From positions 761,001 to 825,000 of the forward strand of contig NZ_CAJQTX010000001.1 in assembly GCF_907163085.1 (NCBI RefSeq): a stretch of 64,000 nucleotides of DNA. The letters run 5' to 3'. Below are positions 44,257 through 55,600 of this stretch, piece after piece. Positions within the stretch are counted from its first letter, which is position 1, and each line of letters starts with the position of its first letter. The position numbers and the translations under genes are program-made. The stretch comes from Candidatus Accumulibacter sp. ACC003. Its GTDB lineage: Bacteria > Pseudomonadota > Gammaproteobacteria > Burkholderiales > Rhodocyclaceae. The notes beneath the pieces were generated by a model, which searched no databases, was not told the origin of the DNA, and saw only the letters and a program-made list of their open reading frames with translations.

Positions 44257-44585
44257 GATGAATCCCCGGCGCTTGCCGGCAAAAGCGATCGATGACCGTG
44301 GTCCGCGGTCGTTTCTGAGTGGTCGTCGATTGGTGCGCATAATTCATATTATGTAAAGTTGGAAAGGTGAGCAGCGGGCGATAGTTGCAGCGAACACCTG
44401 TAGCCCCCTTCAGCTGATTCTGCAAATCAAGCGCGACCAGGCGCACAGCTCCATCGCTAAACCCTTGCCAACGGCGCCGCCGCGGATCGACATTCGCCGC
44501 CTACAGCGGCTTGCGTTACGATTGGTCCAGTTTCCGACGTTCTCGTGGCTTACGGGACGCGACCGCCAGACAGGAGGCAGGCAAG
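44257..44585. other. intergenic region upstream of fumC
   Basis: About 330 bases without a gene. An AT-rich island around 44338-44370 (CATATTATGTAAAGTTGG) is the best promoter candidate for fumC. No other element is visible. Confidence 0.45.
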
Positions 44586-46037
44586 ATGAACACTGACAAA
44601 ACCGATTTGTCCACCGCGACGCCGGACAGTACGAGCGCGACGCGCAGCGAATGCGATTCTTTCGGCACCATCGAGGTGCCTGCCGAACGACTTTGGGGCG
44701 CACAGACGCAACGTTCGCTCGAGCACTTCGATATCTCCAGCGAATACATGCCCGACGAGATCGTCTTGGCGCTGGCGGCGGTCAAGGGCGCCTGCGCGCG
44801 CGTCAACCGCGATCTCGGGCGCTTGCCGGAAGCCGAGGCAGCGGCGATCGCCGCGGCGGCAGACGAAGTGCTGCAAGGACAGCACCAGCAGGAGTTTCCG
44901 CTATCGCTCTGGCAGACGGGCTCGGGCACGCAGAGCAACATGAACGTCAATGAGGTATTGGCCAATCGCGCCTCGGAGTTGCTCGGCGGTGAACGTGGCC
45001 AGAGCCGCCGCGTTCACGCCAACGACGACGTCAATCTCGGGCAATCGTCAAACGACGTTTTCCCGACCGCCATGCATCTGGCGGCGGCGCTCGGCGTCGT
45101 GCGCGCACTGCAACCCGCGCTGCGTCGGCTGCGCGCGACCTTGGCCGAGAAATCGCGCGCGTTCGCCGATATCGTCAAGGTTGGCCGGACGCACCTGCAG
45201 GATGCAACGCCGCTGACGCTCGGTCAGGAATTCTCCGGCTACGTCGCCCAACTCGAGCACGCCGAAAGTCTGCTCGACGGCGCGTTGCCGTCGCTGTATC
45301 CGCTGGCGATCGGTGGCACCGCGGTCGGCACCGGCCTCAACACGCCACCCGAATTCGGCGCCCTGGTTGCCGCGGATCTGGCCGCGAGTACCGGCCTGCC
45401 CTTCGTCGAGGCGACCAACAAGTTCTCGGCGCTGGCCGCTCACGACGGCCTGGTGGCCGCGCACGGCGCACTCAAGACCCTCGCCGTGGCGCTGATGAAA
45501 ATCGCCAACGACGTCCGTTGGCTGGCGTCGGGGCCGCGCTGCGGCCTCGGCGAGATCCGCATTCCGGAAAACGAACCGGGCAGTTCGATCATGCCCGGCA
45601 AGGTCAACCCGACGCAGTGCGAGGCGCTTACCATGCTCTGCTGCCAGGTGATGGGCAACGACGTCGCCATTGCAATCGGCGGTGCCGCCGGCAATTTCGA
45701 GCTGAATGTCTTCAAGCCGCTGATCGCCCACAATTTCCTGCAGAGTGTTCGCCTGCTGGCCGACGGCATGAGCAGCTTTGAAGCACACTGCGTACGCGGC
45801 ATCGAGCCGAATCGCGAGCGTATCGGCGAACTCCTGGAGCGCTCGCTGATGCTGGTCACGGCGCTCACACCGCACATCGGCTACGACCGGGCAGCCGAGA
45901 TTGCCAAGTGTGCGCACCGCGCCGGAATCAGCCTTCGTGAAGCCGCACAGACACTGGGCTACGTCAGCAGCGAGGACTTCGACCGCTGGCTCAGACCCGA
46001 GGAGATGATTCACGGCGGCACTGGCGACGGCGCCTGA
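44586..46037 (+). CDS. fumC: class II fumarate hydratase
   Basis: A 483-aa oxygen-stable, iron-free fumarase of the TCA cycle (fumarate to malate). It carries [16 protein letters not shown], the [14 protein letters not shown] region, [15 protein letters not shown] and the superfamily signature [13 protein letters not shown] with the catalytic serine loop. The N terminus is about 20 residues longer than E. coli FumC. ATG 44586 follows CAGGAGG at the right spacing; the longer frame from 44511 is not needed. Confidence 0.96.
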   Translation: MNTDKTDLSTATPDSTSATRSECDSFGTIEVPAERLWGAQTQRSLEHFDISSEYMPDEIVLALAAVKGACARVNRDLGRLPEAEAAAIAAAADEVLQGQHQQEFPLSLWQTGSGTQSNMNVNEVLANRASELLGGERGQSRRVHANDDVNLGQSSNDVFPTAMHLAAALGVVRALQPALRRLRATLAEKSRAFADIVKVGRTHLQDATPLTLGQEFSGYVAQLEHAESLLDGALPSLYPLAIGGTAVGTGLNTPPEFGALVAADLAASTGLPFVEATNKFSALAAHDGLVAAHGALKTLAVALMKIANDVRWLASGPRCGLGEIRIPENEPGSSIMPGKVNPTQCEALTMLCCQVMGNDVAIAIGGAAGNFELNVFKPLIAHNFLQSVRLLADGMSSFEAHCVRGIEPNRERIGELLERSLMLVTALTPHIGYDRAAEIAKCAHRAGISLREAAQTLGYVSSEDFDRWLRPEEMIHGGTGDGA

Positions 46038-46137
46038 AAGCGATCAGCGCGGCTCCCGCGTCCTTTGGCACTGGCGACCATCGACGATCACGCCTGGCAG
46101 CGCGCCACGGCGGCAGCGAGACCTTGCAGGAAACCCT

Positions 46138-47523
46138 CTAGCCCGGCGCGAGCGGCAGGCTGAGCGTGAACACCGCGCCGCCCTCGGGCCGGTTCGACGC
46201 TTCCAGGCGGCCGCCGTGGCGTTCGACGATGCCATAGCTGATCGACAGGCCGAGGCCGGTCCCCTGCCCTACCGGTTTGGTCGTGAAGAACGGATCGAAC
46301 AGGCGCGTCAGATCGTCGGCACCGATCCCCGGGCCGTTATCGGCAAAGCGAACGACGATCATCGCGTCGTGCAGTTCGGCGCTGATGGCGAGCGTCGGCT
46401 GCGCGGTGGCGCTGGTCGCGTCGTAAGCGTTCTGGACGATGTTCATCAAAACCTGCTGCATTTGCCCCGACGAACCGACAACCGGCAGCTGTTTCGGCAG
46501 ATCGACCTTGACCGAAAAACCCTGCGAACCCGATCGCGTCACCCAGCGCACCGCCCGGCTGACGACTTCAGTCAGCTCGAAGGCCTCGTCGACGCGACGA
46601 TCGATCGCCGAGAAGCGTTTCAGACCATCGACGATATCGCGCGTACGCTCGGCGCCTTCGCGCATGCCGTCGAGCAGCGGCGGGAGGTCGTCCAGGATGC
46701 GGTCGATGCGAAGTTCCGCACGCAGATCTTCGAGCTCCGGCGAGCGCCCGCTGGCATCGGCGTGCACCGCTTGCACATAGGTCTGCAGTCGGCCGGCGTA
46801 GCGCCGCATCGCCAGGACGTTGCCAAGAACAAAGCTGATCGGATTGTTGAGTTCGTGCGCGACGCCGGCGACCAGCCGACCGAGTGAAGCCATCTTCTCG
46901 GCCTGCAGGAGCTGCTGCTGAGTTCGTTTGAGATCGTCGTGCGCCTGTCGCAGCGCGTGATACGCGCGGCGCAGTTCGCCGACCGGGCGCCCGGTCAGCA
47001 CCATGCCGACCAGTTTGCCGGTTCCCGACAGGCGCGGCGTGCAGTTCAGCGAGACCGGCAAGGGGCTGCCGTCTCGCCCCATGATCCGCAGCTCGCAGTC
47101 CTGAACCGTCGTCGGACGCGCCGCCGAGAAAAAATCGCGGGCGCGCTGGCGTGACGCCTCGTCGGCGAAGAGATCGGCCACCGGCTGGCCACGCAAGCGG
47201 CTTTCGTCCTGGCCGATGAAACGCCGTAGCGAATCGTTGACCTCCTGGATCGCACCATGGCGGTTGCAGACAATCAAAATGTCCGACATCGACGACAGAA
47301 CGCTCTCGATGAAGTGCTGCGAGTCCTCGAGCGCTGCGTTCTTCTGTTCGAGGACCACTTCGTATTGCAGCAGATCGTTGTAGACCTCATCCATCTTGCG
47401 GATCACCTCGATCCACACCGCCTCATCAACCCCGTCAAAAGTCGACGGCTGTTCGGACAGGCAGTCGGAATTGATCAGCGGTCGCGGCCGCTGCCGCTTG
47501 GCAGGAAGGTTGGCGTCGGGCAT
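46138..47523 (-). CDS. soluble PAS-domain sensor histidine kinase
   Basis: A 461-aa protein without TM helices. A coiled coil ([20 protein letters not shown]) leads to a PAS domain (about 70-180). The HisKA dimerisation domain follows, with the phospho-histidine in [18 protein letters not shown], then an HATPase domain ([29 protein letters not shown]). This layout resembles HupT/HoxJ-type kinases that act with hydrogen-sensing regulatory hydrogenases, but no hydrogenase or response regulator gene is adjacent, so the signal is open. Confidence 0.9.
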   Translation of the reverse strand: MPDANLPAKRQRPRPLINSDCLSEQPSTFDGVDEAVWIEVIRKMDEVYNDLLQYEVVLEQKNAALEDSQHFIESVLSSMSDILIVCNRHGAIQEVNDSLRRFIGQDESRLRGQPVADLFADEASRQRARDFFSAARPTTVQDCELRIMGRDGSPLPVSLNCTPRLSGTGKLVGMVLTGRPVGELRRAYHALRQAHDDLKRTQQQLLQAEKMASLGRLVAGVAHELNNPISFVLGNVLAMRRYAGRLQTYVQAVHADASGRSPELEDLRAELRIDRILDDLPPLLDGMREGAERTRDIVDGLKRFSAIDRRVDEAFELTEVVSRAVRWVTRSGSQGFSVKVDLPKQLPVVGSSGQMQQVLMNIVQNAYDATSATAQPTLAISAELHDAMIVVRFADNGPGIGADDLTRLFDPFFTTKPVGQGTGLGLSISYGIVERHGGRLEASNRPEGGAVFTLSLPLAPG

Positions 47524-47796
47524 GGCACGATCGTAGGGCGAAACGAAACGCCGTGCAACGCCAGCGTCACGATGACTCGTGTTGCGGCCTGGCGGTCGAG
47601 CGACTGATGCAAACGGCGTCGTGCGCCGATTCCAGGTCGAGCCGACACGGGTGACATCCGCCGCTATTTGAATCTCTCGTCGGCTAACGACCTGGAGCGG
47701 AAGTAGCCGGTTTTGGGAAACAGACGCTCAACGTTCGAATTCACCGGTACGCGGAGGCTGGCGACCCCGGCTGTAGTGCGTCGGGGGCAGGAAGGG

Positions 47797-48552
47797 TTAC
47801 ACGTCGTTAATCTTGCGTAAGACCACGTGCATCCAGTTGCCCCGAGGCTCTATAAACAGCTCGCTTATTTTACGCGACCAAAATGCGAATTTTGTGGCGA
47901 CCAGTTGAACAAGGCTACGATTCGGCGGCGGGCTTAAACGGTGACCGCAGTGGATGCATGTCTCCTCCTGGTCATAGGTGCCATATGGATTCCCTGCAAA
48001 ATCCATCAGGGCGGCCGAGAGCCAGTTCGTCTGTGAAGTGTTTACTCCGACGAACGAGATGGCCTCAACCTTGCAAAGGCCGAATAGTTTTGTGATGCGC
48101 TGCTCGTCAAAGGAGTTCACGTGGCCCCAAGGTGGATTCGCCATTCCACAAGAGTAGCAGGTCGTCCGCCCCACTCTAATGTCTTGCTTGTAGGGAACGC
48201 CAATCAAGATTCGGTCACTGGCTACTCGTTCAATCTCTTGGCAGACCTCGTGCAAGACCGGGGTAGGGACGTGTTCGAGGACCTCGGCGCAAAATACAAA
48301 ATCGAATGAGCCATCCGAGAACTGCATGTTGGCGGCGTTTCCCTTTACGCATTTAATCCTTGGGTCTTGAATATTTGGCTCCGTCAGATCCAGAGCCGTC
48401 ACTCCTTCAAAGCGATTGGCCATCAGCCGCGAAAAATGCCCGTCTCGAGCTCCTATATCCAATGCAGCTCGGCCAGCGGTCGGCGTCAGGCGCAGGAGGT
48501 CTGCGGTCCTCTCTTGCTCCGTAGAAGAAGCGCGGTACTCTGTCAAGTCCAT
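47797..48552 (-). CDS. class I SAM-dependent methyltransferase with two CxxC motifs
   Basis: A 251-aa methyltransferase with motif I ALDIGARDGHFSRL, the acidic ALDLTEPN loop, and FDFVFCAEVLEHVP. Two cysteine pairs (TCYSCG near residue 132 and CIHCG near 197) likely bind zinc or shape the substrate site. The substrate is unknown. Its codon use and base content are clearly more AT-rich than the flanking genes, which suggests horizontal gain. It sits alone between a histidine kinase and an IS-scarred stretch. Confidence 0.87.
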   Translation of the reverse strand: MDLTEYRASSTEQERTADLLRLTPTAGRAALDIGARDGHFSRLMANRFEGVTALDLTEPNIQDPRIKCVKGNAANMQFSDGSFDFVFCAEVLEHVPTPVLHEVCQEIERVASDRILIGVPYKQDIRVGRTTCYSCGMANPPWGHVNSFDEQRITKLFGLCKVEAISFVGVNTSQTNWLSAALMDFAGNPYGTYDQEETCIHCGHRLSPPPNRSLVQLVATKFAFWSRKISELFIEPRGNWMHVVLRKINDV

Positions 48553-49639
48553 AGGCGGCTTTCAATTGTTGCGACGCATGACAAATAGCGTTTATCTGCC
48601 GCCGTAGAAGAGCGTGGCTCAAGCACTGGCGGTTCGCGGGGCAGATAAGCCTGGTTGGACTGAACCGTCGCGCTGGCGGACACTAAGCGTGGATTATAGA
48701 GCTGTGCCGCCCAAGGTCAATCGTTTTGCATCGAGGCGCCGAGCGAACTGACGCTCGCCGATGCGCGGGGATGCGTACAGCAGGCCGTTCGGCCGAGGTG
48801 CTGCTGGTGAGCTGTGGTTCCTGGGAGCAATTAGCCGCCGAGAAAGCGAACAACACCGCTGACGGCCGCGCAGCTTGGGCAAATACCATTACGGCCGCAG
48901 AGCGGTGACTACGCGGAATTGTCCGCTTGCCCGATGCGAAAAGCGCTGATAGTCAATGCACGGCACGCGCTGCATGAAGTCGGCGACCGACTCGATTACC
49001 GCTGCCTGCCGGCGCGGCAGCCAACGCCTCTCTTTTGCGCGCGCGTGCAAGCAAGCCGAGGGCAAATCTTGCGGGCCCGCCGGAAGTAGTGCCGCGGCAC
49101 GGAGCCGCAGTGCGGGCAGAGCACGTCGCTCGTATCGCCCCGCGCAGACGACGGTAGAAGGCAGCGGCGTCATTGTCGCTCATGCCCAGGACCTGCGGCA
49201 TGAACAGAGTACGAGCTTCGGCCTTCAGCAGGAAATGCAAACTCATCGCACTATCGCATGCGGGTGGGCCATGAGGTTCAATGCAGGTCTATGCGGGTTC
49301 GCAGAATGAGACTGCGGAAGGATCCGGGTCGCCGCCAACGCGAAGCCCGCCGGAAAGCGCGCGTGGCTGCACCAGAATGCCGTACATCCGGCTGCCGCTG
49401 GGCCACCATTCTCGGCGACGCGCCGGGCGATCGACCAGGAGGCGACGACGCTGTCACGAGCGCGATCAACGAGTTGTCCTGATCGCCTGCAGAGCACGGC
49501 TACGCCGTAGTCGATTGTTTATCGCACTGCCTGCGCGAGATCCCGACAGTTCCAATCATCCGGGATGTTGGGCTGATCGAGTGTCGGACAGGCCAAGAAG
49601 TTGCGCGATCCGCAGGCATGTTGTGCGCGAAGCACGATC
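48553..49639. other. non-coding and IS-scarred region
   Basis: Just under 1.1 kb without an intact gene. It holds the decayed IS1595-like fragment described separately (about 48950-49246) and short frames without domain signatures. Base composition shifts several times, consistent with repeated insertion and loss. Confidence 0.5.
48950..49246 (-). pseudogene. IS1595-like transposase remnant
   Basis: The frame from ATG 49246 reads MSLHFLLKAEARTL, then MSDNDAAAFYRRLRG, like the start of IS1595-type transposases. A frame change follows, and the next frame carries the zinc-ribbon start VLCPHCGSVPRHYF. Beyond that the sequence no longer resembles the family and the DDE core is absent. It is a truncated, frameshifted relic. 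Confidence 0.55.
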
Positions 49640-52600
49640 TTACCCGGCACGCAGACGCACCTCCACCAGGTGTTCGCGATGATCGTCTGCCAGAGGTATT
49701 TTTTGGTCGTTTCGTTGCTCACCGTCGACCGTGACGCTCATCTGAACGCGCCCACCCGGCTGCTCGCCGCGTTCCTGCGAAACGGTGATGTGATAAACGG
49801 TCTCCCGATAGCGGTAGTGGATCTTGAAGGCCTGCCAGCTGGCGGGCAAGCAGGGAGCGAACTTCAGCGTGTCGCCCTCGAGCCTGAGGCCGAGAAGCGA
49901 TTCGACGATCAGCCGATACATCCAGCCGGCCGATCCGGAGTACCAACTCCAGCCGCCGCGCCCGGTGTGCGGCGCGCGCGCATAGACGTCGGCGGCCATC
50001 ACGTAGGGTTCGACCTTGTAGGTGGCGATGTCTGCCGGCGATGTGGCATGGTTCACCGGGTTGATCATGGCTGTGAGTTCCCATGCGCGCCTGGCGTCGC
50101 CGAGTGCGGCGAAGGCCATGGCCGTCCAGATCGCCGCGTGCGTATACTGCCCGCCGTTCTCGCGCACGCCCGGCACGTAGCCACGAATGTAGCCGGGGTC
50201 GAGATGCGATTTGTCGAAGGGCGGATCGAGAAGCTGGACGAGCGCGTGCTCGCGGCGCACGAGTCGCTCGTCCACCGCCTGCATGGCCATCTGCGAGCGC
50301 CTCGCGTCGCCCGCGCCAGAGAGCACCGACCAACTCTGCGAGATGGAATCCAGCTGGCACTCGGCGTTGCTGGCCGAGCCGAGCGGCGTGCCGTCGTCGA
50401 AATAGCCGCGCCGGTACCACTCGCCGTCCCAGCCATGGCGTTCGAGGTCGCGGCGCAGCCGCACGCCCTCCTCCTCGCAGCGCTCGGCGACAGCCGCGTC
50501 GCCGCGCACACGCGCCAGGGCGCTGAATTGCCCGAGAACGTCACACAGGAAGAAGCCCAGCCAGACGCTCTCGCCTTTGCCAGCGATGCCGACCAGATTC
50601 ATGCCGTCGTTCCAGTCGCCCGAGCCGATCAACGGTAGACCGTGCTCGCCAAAGCGCAGACCGTGCCGGACGGCGCGCACGCAGTGCTCGTACAGGCTGG
50701 CCACCTCGGCGGAATGCCCGGGCAGGTCGTAGTAGGAATCATCGCCGGCGTTTACCGGGCGCCCTTCCAGGAAATGCACCTGTTCATCGAGCACGCCGGT
50801 GTCGCCGCTGCAGCTCACGTAGCGACACACCGCCAGCGGCAACCACAGGTAGTCGTCCGAACAATGCGTGCGCACGCCACGGCCCGACGGTGGATGCCAC
50901 CAGTGCTGGACATCGCCCTCGACGAACTGCCGGCTGGCGTGCAACAGCAGCTGTTCGCGCACCAGCCCGGGTTCGGCGTGGACCAGCGCCATGACGTCCT
51001 GCAATTGGTCGCGGAAACCGAAGGCCCCACCCGACTGGTAGTAGCCGCTGCGCGCCCAGACGCGGCACGCCAGCGTCTGGTAGATCAGCCAGCCGTTGCT
51101 CAGGACATTCAGCGACGCATCGGGTGTTTCCACCTGCACCGCGCCGAGCGTGTGCTTCCAGTACTGCCAGACGGCTTCGAGTGCGCTACGCGCGGCCAAG
51201 GCGCCGCGGCAGCGCTGCACGAGCGCGCCGGCGTCATCGGCGTTACGGCCGACGCCAAGCCGGAAGACGATTTCGCGCTCCTCGCCGTCGGCCAGTCCGA
51301 AGCCCACCTGGATCGCGCCGCAAGGATCGAGGCCAGCGCCGACCTTGCCGGAGAGGTGCGTGCGTTGCATCGCGGCCGGATCGCGCAGCGTGCCGTTGCG
51401 CCCGAGGAACTCCGTGCGGTCGCCGCTTACGCTGCGCGTCGCCTCATCAACGTCGAAGAAGGCCAGCCGATCGGCAAATTCCGCGCTGTAGGGATTTCTG
51501 GCGAACAAGGCGCCGCTGCGTGGATCGATCGCCGTGGTGACATGCATGGCCGTTTTCGCGGGCAGATCGCCCAACACCCAATCAACATAGCCGGTGGCCG
51601 AGAGCCGGCGCGGACGACCTGATTCGTTGCGCACTTTCAGCACCGAGAACTTGACGGCGGCGTCGATCGCCACGTAGATCCACAGCTCGGAGCGGATGCC
51701 GCCGGAGCAGTGTTCGAAGACGCTGTAGCCAAATCCATGCCGGCTCACGTACGGCGCCGCGGCACGCACGGGCAGCGGCGTCGGCGACCAGAAGTGGCCG
51801 CTTTCTTCGTCGCGGAGATAGAGGGCTTCGCCGCTGGCATCGCATACCGGGTCGTTGTGCCAGGGCGTGAGACGGAATTCGTGCGCGTTTTCGCTCCAGG
51901 TGTAGCCGACGCCGCTCTCCGAGACGATCGCCCCGAAGCCTGGATTTGCCAGGACGTTAACCCACGGTGCCGGCGTCACCTGGCCGGGCTTCAGGGTGAT
52001 GACGTATTCCCGCCCGTCCGGGGTGAATCCTCCGAGCCCGTTGAAGACGATCAGATCGCCACGCGGCGTCGCGTCGGCGCCAGTCGTGGCCGCTTGCTCG
52101 TCACTGCGATGCGCCCGACTCGCCAGCAAGCGGGGCACGCGCGGCCCGGCGAGGCGATGATGATCAAGCTGTTCCGCCAAGCTTCCGCGACCGTCGGTGA
52201 TGACCGCGCGGGCGACCGACTGCAGAAGAATGCGATCTTCGCTGGATATCTGCTCCGCAGGCCGCACGAAGATGCCGCCCGGCCGGTCGATCACGCTGGC
52301 CTCGATTCCCGAGGCGATGAATCCCATGATCTGTTCCTGCAAGCGCTGTCGATAACCGGCGTGATCGTCGTTCCAGATCACCAGGTCCACCGCCAGTCCC
52401 TTCAGGCGCCAGTACGCATGCGCCTGTACGAGCTGGCGAACGAGATCGATATTGGCCGCATTGCCGATCTGCAGCAGCACGATCGGCAGATCGCCGGAGA
52501 TGCCGTAACCCCACAGCCCCGACTGCCCGCGACGATTCGTGTTGAGCACCGTGGCGTCCGCGCGCAAGGACGCGTTGGCGTAGATGACCGAGCTGGCCAG

Positions 52601-55600
52601 GCGCGCATAAAGTTGCGCATCGGCCTCGCTGGCGTTGAGCTGCCGCAGCACCACCTGGCTGTGCGTCCAGGTCAGATCGAAGACGCGGCTCGAGAGCTGC
52701 CGGTCCTGGTATTTCTCGATCAGGCTCAAGGCCATGTCGCGCGAGCTGGCGATTCCCGAAACCATGTCGATGGTCGCCGTCTGTTCCGGATCGAGCGTCA
52801 GCGAACAGCGAATGGCGACGATCGGATCGAGCACCGAACCCTCGCCGCCGGACAGCGCCCCCGGTTCGCTCATCGCCAGCGGCGCCGCAGCGCTGCGGCC
52901 ACGGCCGATGAAGCGCAGACGATCGGTTTCGTACGACACTTCGCCGATGTCGGCGCCGTGCGCGGTCATCAGGTGGAACATCCAGGGCGCCTGCTCGCCG
53001 AGCGAGCGCGGCCGGCGGGTGCACAGGATGGCGCCGCATTCGCGCAGAATCTCGGTCTGCACGAATAGATTGCTGAAGGCCGGATGCAGGGCATCGGCGG
53101 CCGGCGGCGCGATCACCACTTCGGTGTAACTGGTGACGTCGATTAGCCGACGCTGCCGCGAGCGGTTGGTGATGCGCACCCTGCGCAACTCGATGTCATC
53201 CTCCGCGGAGACGATGATCTCGGTGTGCGTCTCGAATTGGCCATTGTCGGCAGCATCGCTGGCGGTAAGCGAATCGCGCCGTCGAAACTCGGCTCGCCCC
53301 TCGGAAAAGATCGCTTCGTAGTGCTGCGGTCGCCGGCGCGTCGGCTGGTAGCCGGTAGACCAGAAGGCTCCGCTGTGCGCATCGCGGACGTAGCAGAAGG
53401 TGCCCCAGTGATCGCCAGTCGGATCTTCGCGCCAGCGCGTGACGGCGAGATCCTTCCAGCGACTGTAACCGCCGCCGGCATGCGTGAGCATCACGTGATA
53501 GCGGCCGTTCGACAACAACTGCACCTCGGGAACCGGCGTGTCGGGGCTGCTGAAGACGCGAATCGGCGTCTCCGCCGCCGCCGACGGTGAACGCACCATC
53601 GCCAGTTTGGCGGTGTGCGCAAACAAGGTCGTGGCCTTGGGAATGCGCTCCTGGAGCAGCAGCATGACCGCCTGGAACAGGGGTTCCGATTGGAATCGAC
53701 GCTGCATCGGTTGCTCCAGCAACAGATAGGCCAAGGCCAGCAGGCTCATGCCCTGGTGATGGGCCATGAAGGAGCGCACGACAACGTGCGATTGGCCACG
53801 CCGCTGCCGCGCTGGCGTGTAGTCGATCGCTTCGAAGAAGCCGAACTTGCCGGTAAATCCCTCTGCCGCGAGTCGCTGCAGATTCAGGCACGCCTGCTCC
53901 GGCGCCACCATCAGCGCGAGAACCGAGGCATAGGGTGCAATAACCAGATCGTCGGCGAGTCCGCGTTTGAGTCCCAGGCCGGGAACGCCGAAGGCACGGT
54001 ACTGGTAGTTGAGATAAACGTCGACGGTGTTGTAGCCCGATTCCGACATACCCCAAGGCACGCCGCGCTGGCGCCCGTACTCGATCTGCCTGGCGACCGC
54101 GGCTTTGCACGTCTGGTCAAGTAGCGTGTGATCGTAGGTCGGCATCACCAACAGCGGCATCAGGTACTCGAACATCGAACCGCTCCACGACAGCAGCGCC
54201 GGTTCGCTGCCGGTGCCGGTGAGCAGGCGCCCGAGGGCAAACCAGCTTTCTTGCGGCACTTGCCCCTGCGCAATCGCCACGAAGTTGCACAAGCGCGCTT
54301 CCGACGCCAAGAGGTCGTAGTAGCCAGCGTCCTCGCGATGTTCGCCGACGTTGTAGCCAATCCTCAACAGATGCCGTGCCTTGTCGTACAGGAAGTCATA
54401 CTCCATGCGCGCCAGTTGCAGGCATTGCCGCGCCAGGCGTTCGATCGCCGCCATCCTGGCGGCCGCTTGGGCACTACCCGCCACGGCCAGTTCACGTAGC
54501 GTCGGTATGCCAACGATAGCGGCAAACGCCTCTTCACCCTGCACCGATCGCTGAGATTGCCACGGAGCGAGGAAGCTCAGCTCGTCAAGTGCCTCACTGC
54601 ATTGGCGCGTAAGCGCCTTTGCCCACGCCTCGTCGCGGCCTTTTCCGTAGCGCTCTGGCGCGCTGTTCTTCCCGCCATCCGGACTTTCCGCGACGCGCGC
54701 GGCAAGTTCGGCGGCGCTGGTCGCCAGCCGCTCGAGGAGTGATCGAGCCGCCGCGAGGCTGCCCGGCGGGGCTGCCGCCGCGGATTCCAGTTCGTTCCGA
54801 AAGGCCTTCGCCTGCTCCACAGTGGCTGCGTCCGCGTCGTCGAGGAGAATCCTCAGAGTGTCGCCCAGACCTTCGAACAGCCGTGCCGGCAGGATCTTGT
54901 CGTCGGCGAGTGCGAGTAGACCCGCATGCAGGGTCAGCAGATGGCCGGCGAGGTTGCCGCTGTCCACCGTCGAGATATACAGCGGCTGCAGCGGCCGCAG
55001 CGTCTGCGTGTCGTACCAGTTATAGAAGTGCCCCCGGTACCTTTCCAGTGCGTCCATCGTGCACAGGGTGTTCGCCGTGCGCTCGAGGACTTTTCCGGTC
55101 ACCAGGTAGCCGAAGTCGTAGGCCGACAGGTTTGCCAGCAACGCCAACCCGATGTTGGTCGGTGATGTACGATGCGCGACCGAGACAACGCGATACTCCT
55201 GAATGTTGTCCGGCGGCAGCCAATGGTCGTCCGGGCCGACGAAGTGCTCGAAGAACGCCCAGGTACGGCGCGACAGCGCGCCGAGAAAGAGCGTCTGCTC
55301 GACGCTCAGGGTCGCCTTGCGACGAGCCAGCGGACGGCTGACCCACCAGGCAATGAGCGGAGAGGCGAACCACAGGAGCAGGATCGGCCCGGCCACGACC
55401 AGTACCACCGGCCTCGATGCCGCCAGGTAGATCGCCGCCGTGGCGGCGAAGGCCGGGGCGAACCACATGGCCCGAAAAGAAGCGCTGAGCGTGCCGGCGT
55501 CGCGCTCGCCCGATTCGCGATCCGCCTCCCCCGACGGATTCCATTCGAGTAATCGTGCGCGTGTCACCAACATCCGCCAAGCTGTGCGGGTAATGGCATC

